Source: Intrasporangiaceae bacterium (GTDB taxonomy: Bacteria > Actinomycetota > Actinomycetes > Actinomycetales > Dermatophilaceae). Taken from it: DNA of 31,916 nt. Made by a program: the position numbers and the translations under genes. The stretch spans positions 1-31,916 of the forward strand of contig JAAYSB010000285.1 in the NCBI GenBank assembly GCA_012518475.1, given 5' to 3'. Below, piece by piece: positions 14,374-24,621 of the stretch. Below the pieces are notes generated by a model. That model was not told the DNA's origin, ran no database searches, and saw nothing but the letters and a program-made list of their open reading frames with translations. Positions within the stretch are counted from its first letter, which is position 1; every line of letters starts with the position of its first letter.

Positions 14374-17241
14374 GTGACTACTGACGTGACCCTCGTCTGG
14401 CTGCTGGCAGCGCTCGCGCTCGTGCCGCTGCTCAGCCTGCCGCTGACGGGAGCGATCGGTCGCAAGAGCGGCTATCCCCTGGGCATCATCTTCCTCGTCA
14501 TCGCAGCGCTGCTCCTCCCGGCTGCCCGCAAGGTGGTCGGCGGCGAGGTCATCGCATACAAGGTCGCCTGGGTCCCCGAGCTCGGCCTCAACCTGTCGCT
14601 GCGCCTCGACGGCCTGTCCCTCGTCTTCATCGTGCTGGCACTGCTCATCGGCGCCGCCGTCTTCTTCTACTCTGCCGAGTACTTCCTCCAGGGCACCCAG
14701 CGGGGCTTCTACCTGGTCATGACGGGCTTCACCTTCGCGATGGTGGCCTTCGTGCTCAGCGACAACCTCGTGCTGCTCTTCCTCACGTGGGAGCTGACGT
14801 CGCTGGCCTCGTTCCTTCTCATCGCCCGCAGCGGGCAGGCCGGCGAGCCGGCCTCGATGCGGACCATGCTGATGACCTTCATCGGGGGACTGACCCTGCT
14901 TGCCGCGATCGGTCTGATCGTCGCGCGCACCGGGACCACGAACTTCGCCGAGGCGATGGCCTCCGACGTGTGGGAGCGCTCGCCCGGCTTCACCGCGCTG
15001 GTCGCCGTGCTCATCGCGATCGCCGGGTTCTCCAAGGCGGCTCAGTTCCCCTTCCATCTGTGGCTGCCGGATGCCATGGCTGCTGCGACGCCGGTCAGCG
15101 CCTATCTGCACGCCGCTGCGGTCGTCAAGGCCGGTATCTATCTGCTCATGCGGTTCACCGCGTACTTCCACGACGTGGCGGTCTGGAAGGTGCTGCTCAT
15201 CTCGGCAGGTCTGTTCACCGCCTGCCTCGGAGCCTGGTTCGCCCTGCAGCAGAAGGATCTGAAGAAGCTCATGGCCTACTCGACCGTGAGCCAGCTCGGC
15301 CTCATCACGGCGACGATCGGTGTCGGGACCGAGTTCGCCCTCGCCGCGGCGGTGCTGCACACGATCGCGCACGCCTGCTTCAAGTCCGGCCTGTTCATGC
15401 TCATGGGCGTCGTCGACCACCAGGCCGGAACCCGCATGATCGACCGTCTCCCCGCCCTGCGGCGGACCATGCCGTGGACGTTCTGGGCGACCGTCGTCGG
15501 GCTGGCGTCGATGGCCGGCATCCCACCGCTGCTCGGGTTCATCTCGAAGGAGAAGGTCTTCACCTCCTTCCTCGACATTGAGTCGACCGGACTGGCCTGG
15601 GCCGCGCTCGCGATCGCCGCCTTCGGAGCGGTCCTCACCTTCGCCTACTGCGGCAAGATCCTCACCGGTGCCTTCATCGACGGGGACGAGCCCGACAAGG
15701 ACATCACCGAGGCATCCTGGAAGGTCATCCTCCCGGCAGCCTTCCCGATCCTCATCGGACTGCCGCTCGCCTTCGTCGTGTCCTGGCTCGAGGCGCCTAT
15801 CTCGTGGGCCGTGACCGCGGTGTTCCCGGCCTACACCGACGGTGTCTCCCTCTATCTCTGGCACGGCATCACCGCCGAGCTCATCATCACGCTCATTGTC
15901 TTCGCGCTCGGCACCGCACTCATCATGCGCCGGGCCGTCCTGCGCCCTCTTGTCGAGCGTCCCACCTTCCGACGCGAGGGAGCCCAGGTCCTCGGCGAGA
16001 TCCGGGATTGGGTCATGGACCGCGGCATGTGGCTCGCGGACCTGACCCGGATGGACTACCCCGCGCGGCACGTCGGTCCGATCATGGTGTCGCTCGCCGC
16101 CCTGATCGGAGGCGGCTCGCTCGCACTGTGGGCGACCGGCAATGTCCAGCCGCTCCAGCCGGGCCTGAACCGGTGGATCGACGTGGGGCTCCTCGTCATC
16201 GCTGCCGTCGGAGTCGTGGCGCTCTGTGTGACCCGGTCCAGGCTCGGTGGGACGGTGCTGCTGGGTGGGATCGGGATCGCCATGACGCTCCAGCTCTTCA
16301 TGCTCGGCGCCGCGGACGTCGGCCTGACCCAGCTGCTCGTCGAGGTCCTCACCGTCCTGGTCATCATGCTGGTCCTGAGGAAACTGCCGCTCGAGTTCAG
16401 CGACAGCAAGAACCCACGCCGGAAGCGCACCGCGGCCCTCTCCATCGGTGTCGGGGCGCTCACTGCGTTGGCAGCATTCACCTTGATCGGCCGCCGGGAG
16501 CGTTCCGACGTGGCCGACTACTACATCTCCAACGGCCCCGAGGTGACCGGCGGCGACAACATCGTCAACGTCATCCTCGTCGAGTTCCGGGCCCTGGACA
16601 CCTTCGGGGAGCTCACCGTCCTCGGCATGGCCGGTATCGCGATCATGGCCGTCCTCGGGACGATCCCGCGCCGCTACCTCGACCCGCGACCGGACCCCTC
16701 ACCGGACTCGCCGGTCGCATATGTACCTGCCCCCGTCATCGAGCTCGACGCCAAGGGCACCCGCGCCTACAGCGCACTCGAGAACACCGTTGCGAACACC
16801 GAGCCGCTGCGGCTCCTCCTGAAGCCACTGCTCCCGGTCCTGGCCATCATCTCGGCGGTGCTCTTCTGGCGTGGCCACAACGCCCCCGGTGGCGGGTTCA
16901 TCGCCGCCCTCGTGGCTGCCTGCGCCGTCGCCTTCGTCTACATGGCCAAGCCCGAGGACGGTCCGGTGTCCCGGCCGAGGACCCCCGTGGTGCTCATCGC
17001 CGGCGGCGTCATCACCGCGGTGTTCAGCGGTCTGCTCGGCTATCTCGCCGGCGACTTCCTCGAGCCGGTCAGCACCTACCTGTTCGGCATCAAGTGGATC
17101 AGCTCGCTGCTCTTCGACGTCGGCGTCTACACCGCGGTTCTCGGACTGGTCATGGTCGCGTTCAACGTCCTCGGCTCCTCCGGCCAGGAGAAGAAGAGCC
17201 ACATCGAGCAGAGCCCGCACGACGAGGAGGTGACCGCATGA
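14374..17241 (+). CDS. mrpA: Na+/H+ antiporter Mrp subunit A fused to subunit B
   Basis: 955 residues from the GTG at 14374; a second in-frame GTG at 14386 is possible and neither has a strong ribosome-binding site. It is a large polytopic membrane protein. The MrpA part has the NuoL-like core with E140 (TWELTSLASFLL), K221 (GFSKAAQFPFHLWLPDAM) and K252, the residues expected in the proton path. The C-terminal part, from about residue 800, contains an MrpB domain (LFWRGHNAPGGGFIAALVAA). Actinobacterial A subunits are often A-B fusions, so no separate mrpB is needed. The complex exports Na+ in exchange for H+, serving Na+ tolerance and pH homeostasis. The stop overlaps mrpC (ATGA). First gene of a complete mrp operon. 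Confidence 0.95.
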   Translation: MTTDVTLVWLLAALALVPLLSLPLTGAIGRKSGYPLGIIFLVIAALLLPAARKVVGGEVIAYKVAWVPELGLNLSLRLDGLSLVFIVLALLIGAAVFFYSAEYFLQGTQRGFYLVMTGFTFAMVAFVLSDNLVLLFLTWELTSLASFLLIARSGQAGEPASMRTMLMTFIGGLTLLAAIGLIVARTGTTNFAEAMASDVWERSPGFTALVAVLIAIAGFSKAAQFPFHLWLPDAMAAATPVSAYLHAAAVVKAGIYLLMRFTAYFHDVAVWKVLLISAGLFTACLGAWFALQQKDLKKLMAYSTVSQLGLITATIGVGTEFALAAAVLHTIAHACFKSGLFMLMGVVDHQAGTRMIDRLPALRRTMPWTFWATVVGLASMAGIPPLLGFISKEKVFTSFLDIESTGLAWAALAIAAFGAVLTFAYCGKILTGAFIDGDEPDKDITEASWKVILPAAFPILIGLPLAFVVSWLEAPISWAVTAVFPAYTDGVSLYLWHGITAELIITLIVFALGTALIMRRAVLRPLVERPTFRREGAQVLGEIRDWVMDRGMWLADLTRMDYPARHVGPIMVSLAALIGGGSLALWATGNVQPLQPGLNRWIDVGLLVIAAVGVVALCVTRSRLGGTVLLGGIGIAMTLQLFMLGAADVGLTQLLVEVLTVLVIMLVLRKLPLEFSDSKNPRRKRTAALSIGVGALTALAAFTLIGRRERSDVADYYISNGPEVTGGDNIVNVILVEFRALDTFGELTVLGMAGIAIMAVLGTIPRRYLDPRPDPSPDSPVAYVPAPVIELDAKGTRAYSALENTVANTEPLRLLLKPLLPVLAIISAVLFWRGHNAPGGGFIAALVAACAVAFVYMAKPEDGPVSRPRTPVVLIAGGVITAVFSGLLGYLAGDFLEPVSTYLFGIKWISSLLFDVGVYTAVLGLVMVAFNVLGSSGQEKKSHIEQSPHDEEVTA

Positions 17242-17570
17242 TCATCGCCCTCACCATCGGCATCCTCGTCGGCGGCGGCACCTACCTGATCCTCCAGCGC
17301 AGTCTGGTCCGCATCGCCTTCGGCGTGGGCATCATCAGCCACGCGGTCAACCTGCTCCTGCTCACCTCCGGTGTGCCGGCGTACCGCGACGAACCGCTCG
17401 GGGGCCGGATGGACCCGGCGCTGGCTGCAGACCCCTTACCGCAGGCCTTCGTCCTCACCGCAATCGTCATCACCCTCGCGGTGACGGTGTTCCTCCTGGC
17501 CCTGGCGGTCATCGGGCGCAATGACAACACCCATCGCATCCCGGAGACCGGAGAGGAGCACGATCGATGA
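17238..17570 (+). CDS. mrpC: Na+/H+ antiporter Mrp subunit C
   Basis: 110 residues; ATG overlaps the mrpA stop by 4 bp and GAGGAGG lies just upstream. Three hydrophobic segments and the GIISHAVNLLLL and DPLPQAFVLTAIVITLAVTVF signatures match MrpC, which is homologous to NuoK of complex I. It is a small membrane subunit of the Mrp complex. The stop overlaps mrpD (ATGA). Confidence 0.95.
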   Translation: MIIALTIGILVGGGTYLILQRSLVRIAFGVGIISHAVNLLLLTSGVPAYRDEPLGGRMDPALAADPLPQAFVLTAIVITLAVTVFLLALAVIGRNDNTHRIPETGEEHDR

Positions 17571-19108
17571 ACGCGGCCCTGCTCCCTCTCATCGCCGCGG
17601 TCCCGCTCCTGCTCGCCGGGGTCACCGCCCTCGTTCCCGGTCGCCTCCTGCACCGGCTGATCCTCCTCGGGACGCCCCTGACGACCGGCCTGATCGGGAT
17701 CTGGCTGCTCCTCCAGCACCTCGGTGGGACGCCCGTCCTCGCGGCCCAGGTCGGTGGCTTCGTCCCAGGGATCTCGATCCCCTTCGTCTCCGACACTCTC
17801 GCGGCCGGCATGCTCGCGGTGACCGGACTGACGACGGTCATCGTCCTGTGGTTCTCCATCCGGAGCACCGAGGACACCCTCGCCTTCTTCACCCCCCTCG
17901 TCCTTGTCCTCGTCGGCGGGGTCAACGGCGCCATCCTCACCGGGGACATCTTCAACCTCTTCGTCTTCGTCGAGGTGATGCTCCTGCCGTCCTATGCACT
18001 GCTCGCCATGACGGGCACGTGGCGGCGGCTCGGCGTCGGCCGGCTGTTCCTCACCGTCAACCTCGTCACCTCGTCCGTCTTCCTCATCGGGATCGCGCTC
18101 CTCTATGCCGCCGCCGGGGCCGTCAACATCGCCGCCCTCCACGGGGCAGCGACGGACGACCCCAGAGTCGCCCTCGGCGCCGGAACAGTCCTCCTCGCGC
18201 TCACCATCAAGGCCGGAGCGGTGCCCGTCCACGGCTGGCTGCCCCGCGCCTACCCCGGCACGTCCGCCATGGTCATGGCGCTGTTCGCCGGACTGCACTC
18301 CAAGGTCGCGCTCTACGCGATCTACCGCATCTACTCGGTCGTCTTCGAAGGCACCCAGCGGTGGATCCCCATCCTGCTCACGGTCGTCCTGCTCAGCATC
18401 CTCGTCGGAAGCTGGGCGACCTTCTCGGGGAACACGATCCGCCGTGCGATCGCGTTCCAGATGGTCGCCGGTGTGGGCTACATCCTCCTCGGGGTCGCCC
18501 TCTCGACCGCAGCGGCCCTCGCAGCCGGTCTGGTCTACCTCGTCCACCACATCCTCACCGTGGGCGCGCTCCTCCTCGCGTCCGGCGCGGTCGAGAAGAC
18601 CTACGGCACCGCCCATCTCATCCGGCTCTCGAACCTGCTGCGACGGGAGAAGGCCCTGGCCTGGATCTTCGGCCTCGGCCTGCTCTCCCTCGTCGGCTTT
18701 CCCCCGTCCTCGGGGTTCTGGGGCAAGGTCGCTCTCGTCCTGGCGGCGGCCGAGTCCGAGCCCCTCGTGGCGTGGCTGACGATCGGGACGATCATCATCG
18801 CGAGCATCATCTCCCTCATGGCTCTCCAGCGCCTCTGGCACGAGGTCTTCTGGGGTCCGAAGATGGAGCTGTACCGGCCGGCCGACCCGCTGCTCCACGA
18901 CGGCGACGCCAAGCGGCCCGTGCCGCTGCAGGACTGGGTGCGGATCCCGTTCGCCGACCTCATGCCCGCAGCGACGATGCTCGGCCTCGCTCTCCTCGTC
19001 TTCGTTCTCCCTGGGCCGTTCTTCGACGTCGCTGCCTCCGCCGTCGTCGGCCTGCTCGATCCGAGCGCCTATGTCCAGGCCGTTCTCCCGCAGGGGGCCC
19101 TGCCATGA
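17567..19108 (+). CDS. mrpD: Na+/H+ antiporter Mrp subunit D
   Basis: 513 residues; starts inside the mrpC stop (ATGA). Polytopic, NuoM/N-like, with GDIFNLFVFVEVMLLPSYAL holding E136 in the position of the key glutamate of MrpD, and ALTIKAGAVPVHGWLPRAYP with the lysine and histidine of the proton channel. Length is normal for the family. It forms the antiporter core with subunit A. The stop overlaps mrpE (ATGA). Confidence 0.95.
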   Translation: MNAALLPLIAAVPLLLAGVTALVPGRLLHRLILLGTPLTTGLIGIWLLLQHLGGTPVLAAQVGGFVPGISIPFVSDTLAAGMLAVTGLTTVIVLWFSIRSTEDTLAFFTPLVLVLVGGVNGAILTGDIFNLFVFVEVMLLPSYALLAMTGTWRRLGVGRLFLTVNLVTSSVFLIGIALLYAAAGAVNIAALHGAATDDPRVALGAGTVLLALTIKAGAVPVHGWLPRAYPGTSAMVMALFAGLHSKVALYAIYRIYSVVFEGTQRWIPILLTVVLLSILVGSWATFSGNTIRRAIAFQMVAGVGYILLGVALSTAAALAAGLVYLVHHILTVGALLLASGAVEKTYGTAHLIRLSNLLRREKALAWIFGLGLLSLVGFPPSSGFWGKVALVLAAAESEPLVAWLTIGTIIIASIISLMALQRLWHEVFWGPKMELYRPADPLLHDGDAKRPVPLQDWVRIPFADLMPAATMLGLALLVFVLPGPFFDVAASAVVGLLDPSAYVQAVLPQGALP

Positions 19109-19461
19109 TTCGGTTCTGGTACGCCGTCGTCTATGTCCTCTGGCTCCTGTTCGAGGTCCTCAAGCAGGCTGCCCGCCTCGGCTGGGACGTCCTCACTCCC
19201 GGCCTCGATGTCTCACCCTCGATCGTCGAGTTCCCGCTCCACGCATCCACCGATCTCGAGATCGCGGCGATCGAGAGCTCCATCACCGTCACCCCGGGCA
19301 CCCTGACGCTCGGCATCTATGAGCCCGAGGACGGGTCGACGAAGAGCCTCTTCGTTCACTTCCTCTATGCCCACACCCACGAGGGCGCTATCGCCGAGCT
19401 CGAGGACATGGAGCGCCGGCTCCTCCGGGCGACGCGTGGCCCTGGGAAGGAGGGGACCTGA
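19105..19461 (+). CDS. mrpE: Na+/H+ antiporter Mrp subunit E, short form
   Basis: 118 residues; starts inside the mrpD stop (ATGA). The conserved core is present: PSIVEFPLHASTDLEIAAIESSITVTPGTLTLGIYE, then the LFVHFLYAH segment. Only one N-terminal hydrophobic segment (about 5-18) is visible, whereas many MrpE proteins carry two or more before the core and are about 150-170 residues long. The start is fixed by the overlap with mrpD, so the shortness is real in this sequence. It may be a natural short form. Confidence 0.9.
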   Translation: MIRFWYAVVYVLWLLFEVLKQAARLGWDVLTPGLDVSPSIVEFPLHASTDLEIAAIESSITVTPGTLTLGIYEPEDGSTKSLFVHFLYAHTHEGAIAELEDMERRLLRATRGPGKEGT

Positions 19462-19463
19462 GC

Positions 19464-19724
19464 ATGACTGTCGTCCTGACCATCGCTCTGGTCATCATCG
19501 GCATCTCCGCCCTGCTCGGCGTCATCGCGACGCTGCGTTCGGAGTCCGATGCGAGTCGCGCCGTCATCGGTGACCTGCTGTTCTTCGCGGCGATCGCGGC
19601 GTTCGTGCCCACCGCCGTACTCACCGGCTCCGCCGTCGTCTTCGATGTCGCCCTGCTCGCGACGATGCTCGGCATCCTCACGACGATGGCGCTGGGCCAG
19701 ATCCTCACGAGAGGGAGGCGCTGA
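19464..19724 (+). CDS. mrpF: Na+/H+ antiporter Mrp subunit F
   Basis: 86 residues, three hydrophobic segments, with a clear AAGGAGG ribosome-binding site inside the end of mrpE. The motif DLLFFAAIAAFV followed by DVALLATMLGILTTMALGQIL is typical of MrpF/PhaF. It is a small membrane subunit of the Mrp complex and is separated by 2 bp from the flanking genes on each side. Confidence 0.93.
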   Translation: MTVVLTIALVIIGISALLGVIATLRSESDASRAVIGDLLFFAAIAAFVPTAVLTGSAVVFDVALLATMLGILTTMALGQILTRGRR

Positions 19725-19726
19725 CC

Positions 19727-20077
19727 ATGACCGTCGAGCTCGTCTGGCACATCGTCGCTGCGGTTCTCGTCCTCCTCGGAGCGTTGGGCTTCCTCGTCAG
19801 CGCCATCGCCATGCTCCGGGTGCGCGACGCCGTCAGCCGCGTCAACTGCCTGGGCCCGGCGACGGCTGTCGGCCTCCCGTCCATCCTCGTCGGCGCCCTC
19901 ATCGAGCAGACCATCGCGACGGGCTGGAGCTGGGGCGACGGCGTCAAGGTCGTCCTCGCCGTCCTCGCCTCGCTCATCGTCTCCTCGGTCGCGTCGAACA
20001 CGCTGGGCCGGGCCGCCTACCGCTCCGGTGCGCCGATCGACCCGCTGACCGACCCGAACGAGCTCGCCGGCCGCTGA
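19727..20077 (+). CDS. mrpG: Na+/H+ antiporter Mrp subunit G
   Basis: 116 residues, preceded by GGGAGG. Three hydrophobic segments; GALGFLVSAIAMLRVRDAVSRVNCLGPATAVGLPSIL matches the MrpG/PhaG signature (normally RxxDxxxRxH near the first helix; here N replaces the usual H, RVRDAVSRVN). Last gene of the operon, completing AB-C-D-E-F-G, and followed by a strong hairpin at 20193. Confidence 0.93.
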   Translation: MTVELVWHIVAAVLVLLGALGFLVSAIAMLRVRDAVSRVNCLGPATAVGLPSILVGALIEQTIATGWSWGDGVKVVLAVLASLIVSSVASNTLGRAAYRSGAPIDPLTDPNELAGR

Positions 20078-20133
20078 GACCGCCGGCTCCTGGACCCCAC
20101 GGCAGAACTCGCCCAGACCTCGAGGACTGGCGC

Positions 20134-20170
20134 CGGTCCCGACCAGACGCGTCGGTTCCGACCAGACGCG
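20134..20170 (+). repeat. 19-bp tandem duplication downstream of mrpG
   Basis: CGGT(C/T)CCGACCAGACGCG occurs at 20134-20151 and 20153-20170 with a 19-bp period (17 of 18 positions identical). It lies in the 171-bp non-coding gap between mrpG and acs, upstream of the terminator hairpin. No function can be assigned. Confidence 0.75.
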
Positions 20171-20192
20171 GAGGTGCGGCGGTGACAGCGGC

Positions 20193-20225
20193 GCGCCCCG
20201 CATACCGATGGGGTATGCGGGGCGC
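20193..20225. terminator. Strong bidirectional terminator between mrpG and acs
   Basis: GCGCCCCGCATACC (20193-20206) and GGTATGCGGGGCGC (20212-20225) form a perfect 14-bp stem with a 5-base loop between the convergent mrpG and acs genes. No T-run follows, as is usual in actinobacteria. Its CCGCATACC/GGTATGCGG core also occurs in the palindrome at 14159-14185. Confidence 0.8.
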
Positions 20226-20248
20226 ACCTTCTCGGGCAACGGGACCGA

Positions 20249-22198
<1,950 letters not shown>

Positions 22199-22209
22199 GT
22201 GGGAACTCC

Positions 22210-22244
22210 TAGAGGGTGTGACGGCGTCGGCACGATCCCCTCTA
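22210..22244 (-). promoter_or_regulatory. Inverted repeat enclosing a TGTGA half-site in the acs leader
   Basis: TAGAGGG (22210-22216) and CCCTCTA (22238-22244) are perfect 7-bp arms. Immediately inside the left arm is TGTGA (22217-22221), followed 6 bp later by CGGCA, a partial match to the second half of a Crp site (TGTGA-N6-TCACA). It is 12 to 46 bp upstream of the acs ATG and overlaps the AGGAG region. It could be an operator or an mRNA hairpin. Confidence 0.35.
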
Positions 22245-22336
22245 CCCAACTACGCGGGCGACCCCAGCGGCAAGAGAGCGACCAGGTCGGACGCTCGGCG
22301 GACCGGTCGGGGCGATCAGCGGTATGCGTGGAGCGG

Positions 22337-23044
22337 TCAGTGATCGTCCGTGGACGTTGCGTCCGGGGTGCGGAGCCGGTATCCCATGCCCCGGACGGTC
22401 TCGATGACGTCCGCACCCACCTTCTTGCGCAGGTAGCGCACATAGACGTCGACGACATTGGAACCGGGGTCGAAGTCATAGCCCCAGACGTGGCTGAGGA
22501 GCTGTTCGCGGCTCAGCACGTGGTCGGGATGGCGCAGGAACGTCTCGAGGAGGACGTACTCACGCGAGCTGAGGTCGCTCTCCTTGCCTCCAACCCGAAC
22601 CCGTCGGGTGCGCATGTCGAGGCTGATGTCCCCGACGGTGAGGATCGTTGCGTCCTGCTCTGGGGTCGAGGAGCCGGTGCCCTCGGTGCTTCGCAGCCGC
22701 AGCCGGATCCTGGCGAGGAGCTCACCGAAGCTGAACGGCTTCTGCATGTAGTCGTCGGCCCCGCCCTCGAGACCGGCGATGGTGTCGGCGACCGAGTCCC
22801 GTGCCGTGAGGATGATGACGGGCAGGGTCGAGCCGCTGCCGCGGATCCGGCTCAGCACCTGGAAGCCGTCCATGCCGGGCAGCCCGATGTCGAGGATCAT
22901 CAGGTCGAACTCATCGGTTAGCGCCATGGCCATCGCAGTGGGCCCGTCCTCGACGATCACGGGGTTCAACCCGCTCGCCGTGAGTCCCTTGGCGATGAAC
23001 GAGGCGATCCGAGCCTCGTCCTCGGCGACAAGAATCCGACTCAT
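22337..23044 (-). CDS. OmpR-family response regulator
   Basis: 235 residues from the ATG at 23044; a GTG three bases earlier is also in frame, but GAGGAG is better spaced for the ATG. The receiver domain (1-115) has the acidic pocket EDE (8-10), phosphoacceptor D52 (LMILDIGLPGMDG), a conserved T/K site (ILTAR, QKPF). The C-terminal winged helix (about 140-228) ends VDVYVRYLRKKVG and VRGMGYRL, typical of OmpR/PhoB DNA-binding domains. It is the last gene of an operon with a histidine kinase and a small acidic membrane protein, and starts inside the kinase stop codon (TGATG). Target genes unknown; autoregulation through the dyads near 25043 is possible. Confidence 0.95.
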   Translation of the reverse strand: MSRILVAEDEARIASFIAKGLTASGLNPVIVEDGPTAMAMALTDEFDLMILDIGLPGMDGFQVLSRIRGSGSTLPVIILTARDSVADTIAGLEGGADDYMQKPFSFGELLARIRLRLRSTEGTGSSTPEQDATILTVGDISLDMRTRRVRVGGKESDLSSREYVLLETFLRHPDHVLSREQLLSHVWGYDFDPGSNVVDVYVRYLRKKVGADVIETVRGMGYRLRTPDATSTDDH

Positions 23045-24621
23045 CACTTCTCCTCTCGGGGGCCAAGCAGATAGTCCTCGAGTGAGTGCTCGCCGGAGTG
23101 CTCACGTCGTTCGCGGGTGCGGGGCCGGGTGTCCTTGAGGCCGGTGTCCTCGGCGAGTGCTGGGTGCACGTCGGTGATGACAGTATGCGCTCCGGTGCCG
23201 GGATCGTTCACCCGCGGTATCTCGAGGATGAACTTGGCACCGCCCCCTGGGGCCCCGTCCGTGACCGTTGCCGTTCCGCCGTGAGCCTCAGCGATAGCGC
23301 GGACGATCGGCAGGCCCAGACCCGTGCCGCCGGTCGTCACTCCCGTTCCGGCCTGGAACCGGTCGAAGATGCGGGCCCGATCGGCCTCGGGCACGCCCGG
23401 TCCGCTGTCGCGGACCCACAGCTGGACGCCCCGAGGGCTGCTCGAGCAGCCGAAGGCGATGACGTCGCCCGGCTCGGTGACCTTGAAGGCGTTGCTCGCG
23501 AGCTGGAGGAGAGCCTGGGTCAGACGGCGCGGATCGGCGAAGACCGAGAGCGGCTCGCTCGGGTCGAGCAGCCAGGTGCGCTCACCGAGGGCGCTCGCCT
23601 TGTGTCGAGCCTGGTCGATGAGGACGTGGAGCTCGACCGGCTCGCGGGTGAGGAAGTCGGGGCGCTGGGACTTGGCGAGGAGCAGGAGGTCCTGGACGAG
23701 GAGGTTCATCCGGTCGAGCTCGTCGATAGCCAGGTCCCGGGTGGAGTCGACGTCCGCCGGGTCGGCGCTGTCCATGAGCTCCAGATGCCCGCGAATGACG
23801 GTGATGGGGGTGCGCAGCTCGTGGCCCGCGTCGTCGAGCATGCGCCGCTGGGATCCGAGGGCAGCCTGGAGGCGGTCGAGCATCAGGTTGAAGGTCGCGC
23901 CCATCCTGGACACCTCGTCGCCGCCGGTGACGGTGATCCGTTGGTTGAGGTCGGTCTCGCTGATGCTCGCGGCGGTCCGGCTCAGGTCCTCGATGGGGGC
24001 GAGGATGTGCCGGGCGAGCATCCAGGCCGCGAGGCACAGACCGAGCCAGGCGAGCAGAGCTGCGACGCCGTAGACCTTGATGGTGTCCTGCAGGCCGGTG
24101 AACGCGTCGTCGAGATAGTGCGCGACGACATAGTGCGACATCTCGCCGGACTTCTCGATCGGGAGCACCGCATAGAGGATGTCGCCGTGCTCGGGCGACT
24201 GGTAGCGGGCATACGCCGTGGTCTGGTTCTCCGTGGCCAGGCTCCGGAACTCGGGGTCGAGGTGCAGCCGGCCGCCGCCGTCGCCGATGTTCGCGCGCGG
24301 TGTGAAGCCGATGTGTGTCTCATTCGCGTCCGGGACGTTCCGCTGCATCGAGACCTCGATGAGACGGGCGGCGTCGTCGAAGGCAGTGCCGCTGTCCGGG
24401 TCGATCCCGTTCGTCGCGAGCTCGCGGAACTCGCCCATCTCCTGCTGGAGGCTCAGGCCCACGTTGTCGACGATCCGGTTGCGCTCGACGAGGATGGCAG
24501 CCAGGCCCGCGAGCAGAAGTCCGATCGCGGACAGCAGGGCGATCGAGCCGACGATCCGCCGGCGCAGCGTCAGGGCGGAGCGCAGGTCGGTCAGGCGGGT
24601 CTGCCCAGGGTGGTCAGTCAT
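23044..24621 (-). CDS. Membrane sensor histidine kinase
   Basis: 525 residues from the ATG at 24621. ATGs at 24645 and 24669 are in frame and equally or better supplied with ribosome-binding sites (GAGGAG for 24669), so the start is uncertain by 8 or 16 residues. Layout: TM1 (about 22-46), extracytoplasmic sensor region (47-182) with no recognised fold, TM2 (183-204), HAMP (205-257), HisKA with H267 in DAGHELRTP, and HATPase with N377 (LASNAFKVT), DSGPGV (405-410) and GTGLGL (432-437). The N-box reads SNAFKVT instead of the usual NNAxKYT. The C-terminal tail of about 55 residues is charged and probably disordered. The start overlaps the end of the upstream small gene by 8 bp, so the two are coupled. 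The signal is unknown. Confidence 0.94.
   Translation of the reverse strand: MTDHPGQTRLTDLRSALTLRRRIVGSIALLSAIGLLLAGLAAILVERNRIVDNVGLSLQQEMGEFRELATNGIDPDSGTAFDDAARLIEVSMQRNVPDANETHIGFTPRANIGDGGGRLHLDPEFRSLATENQTTAYARYQSPEHGDILYAVLPIEKSGEMSHYVVAHYLDDAFTGLQDTIKVYGVAALLAWLGLCLAAWMLARHILAPIEDLSRTAASISETDLNQRITVTGGDEVSRMGATFNLMLDRLQAALGSQRRMLDDAGHELRTPITVIRGHLELMDSADPADVDSTRDLAIDELDRMNLLVQDLLLLAKSQRPDFLTREPVELHVLIDQARHKASALGERTWLLDPSEPLSVFADPRRLTQALLQLASNAFKVTEPGDVIAFGCSSSPRGVQLWVRDSGPGVPEADRARIFDRFQAGTGVTTGGTGLGLPIVRAIAEAHGGTATVTDGAPGGGAKFILEIPRVNDPGTGAHTVITDVHPALAEDTGLKDTRPRTRERREHSGEHSLEDYLLGPREEK

Noticed and set aside
14323..16071. 582-codon open frame on the minus strand
   Set aside because: Antisense to mrpA; the translation is Asp/Glu/Gly/Arg-rich without domains, a GC-frame artefact.
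17282..18898. 538-codon open frame on the minus strand
   Set aside because: Antisense to mrpC and mrpD; same artefact pattern.
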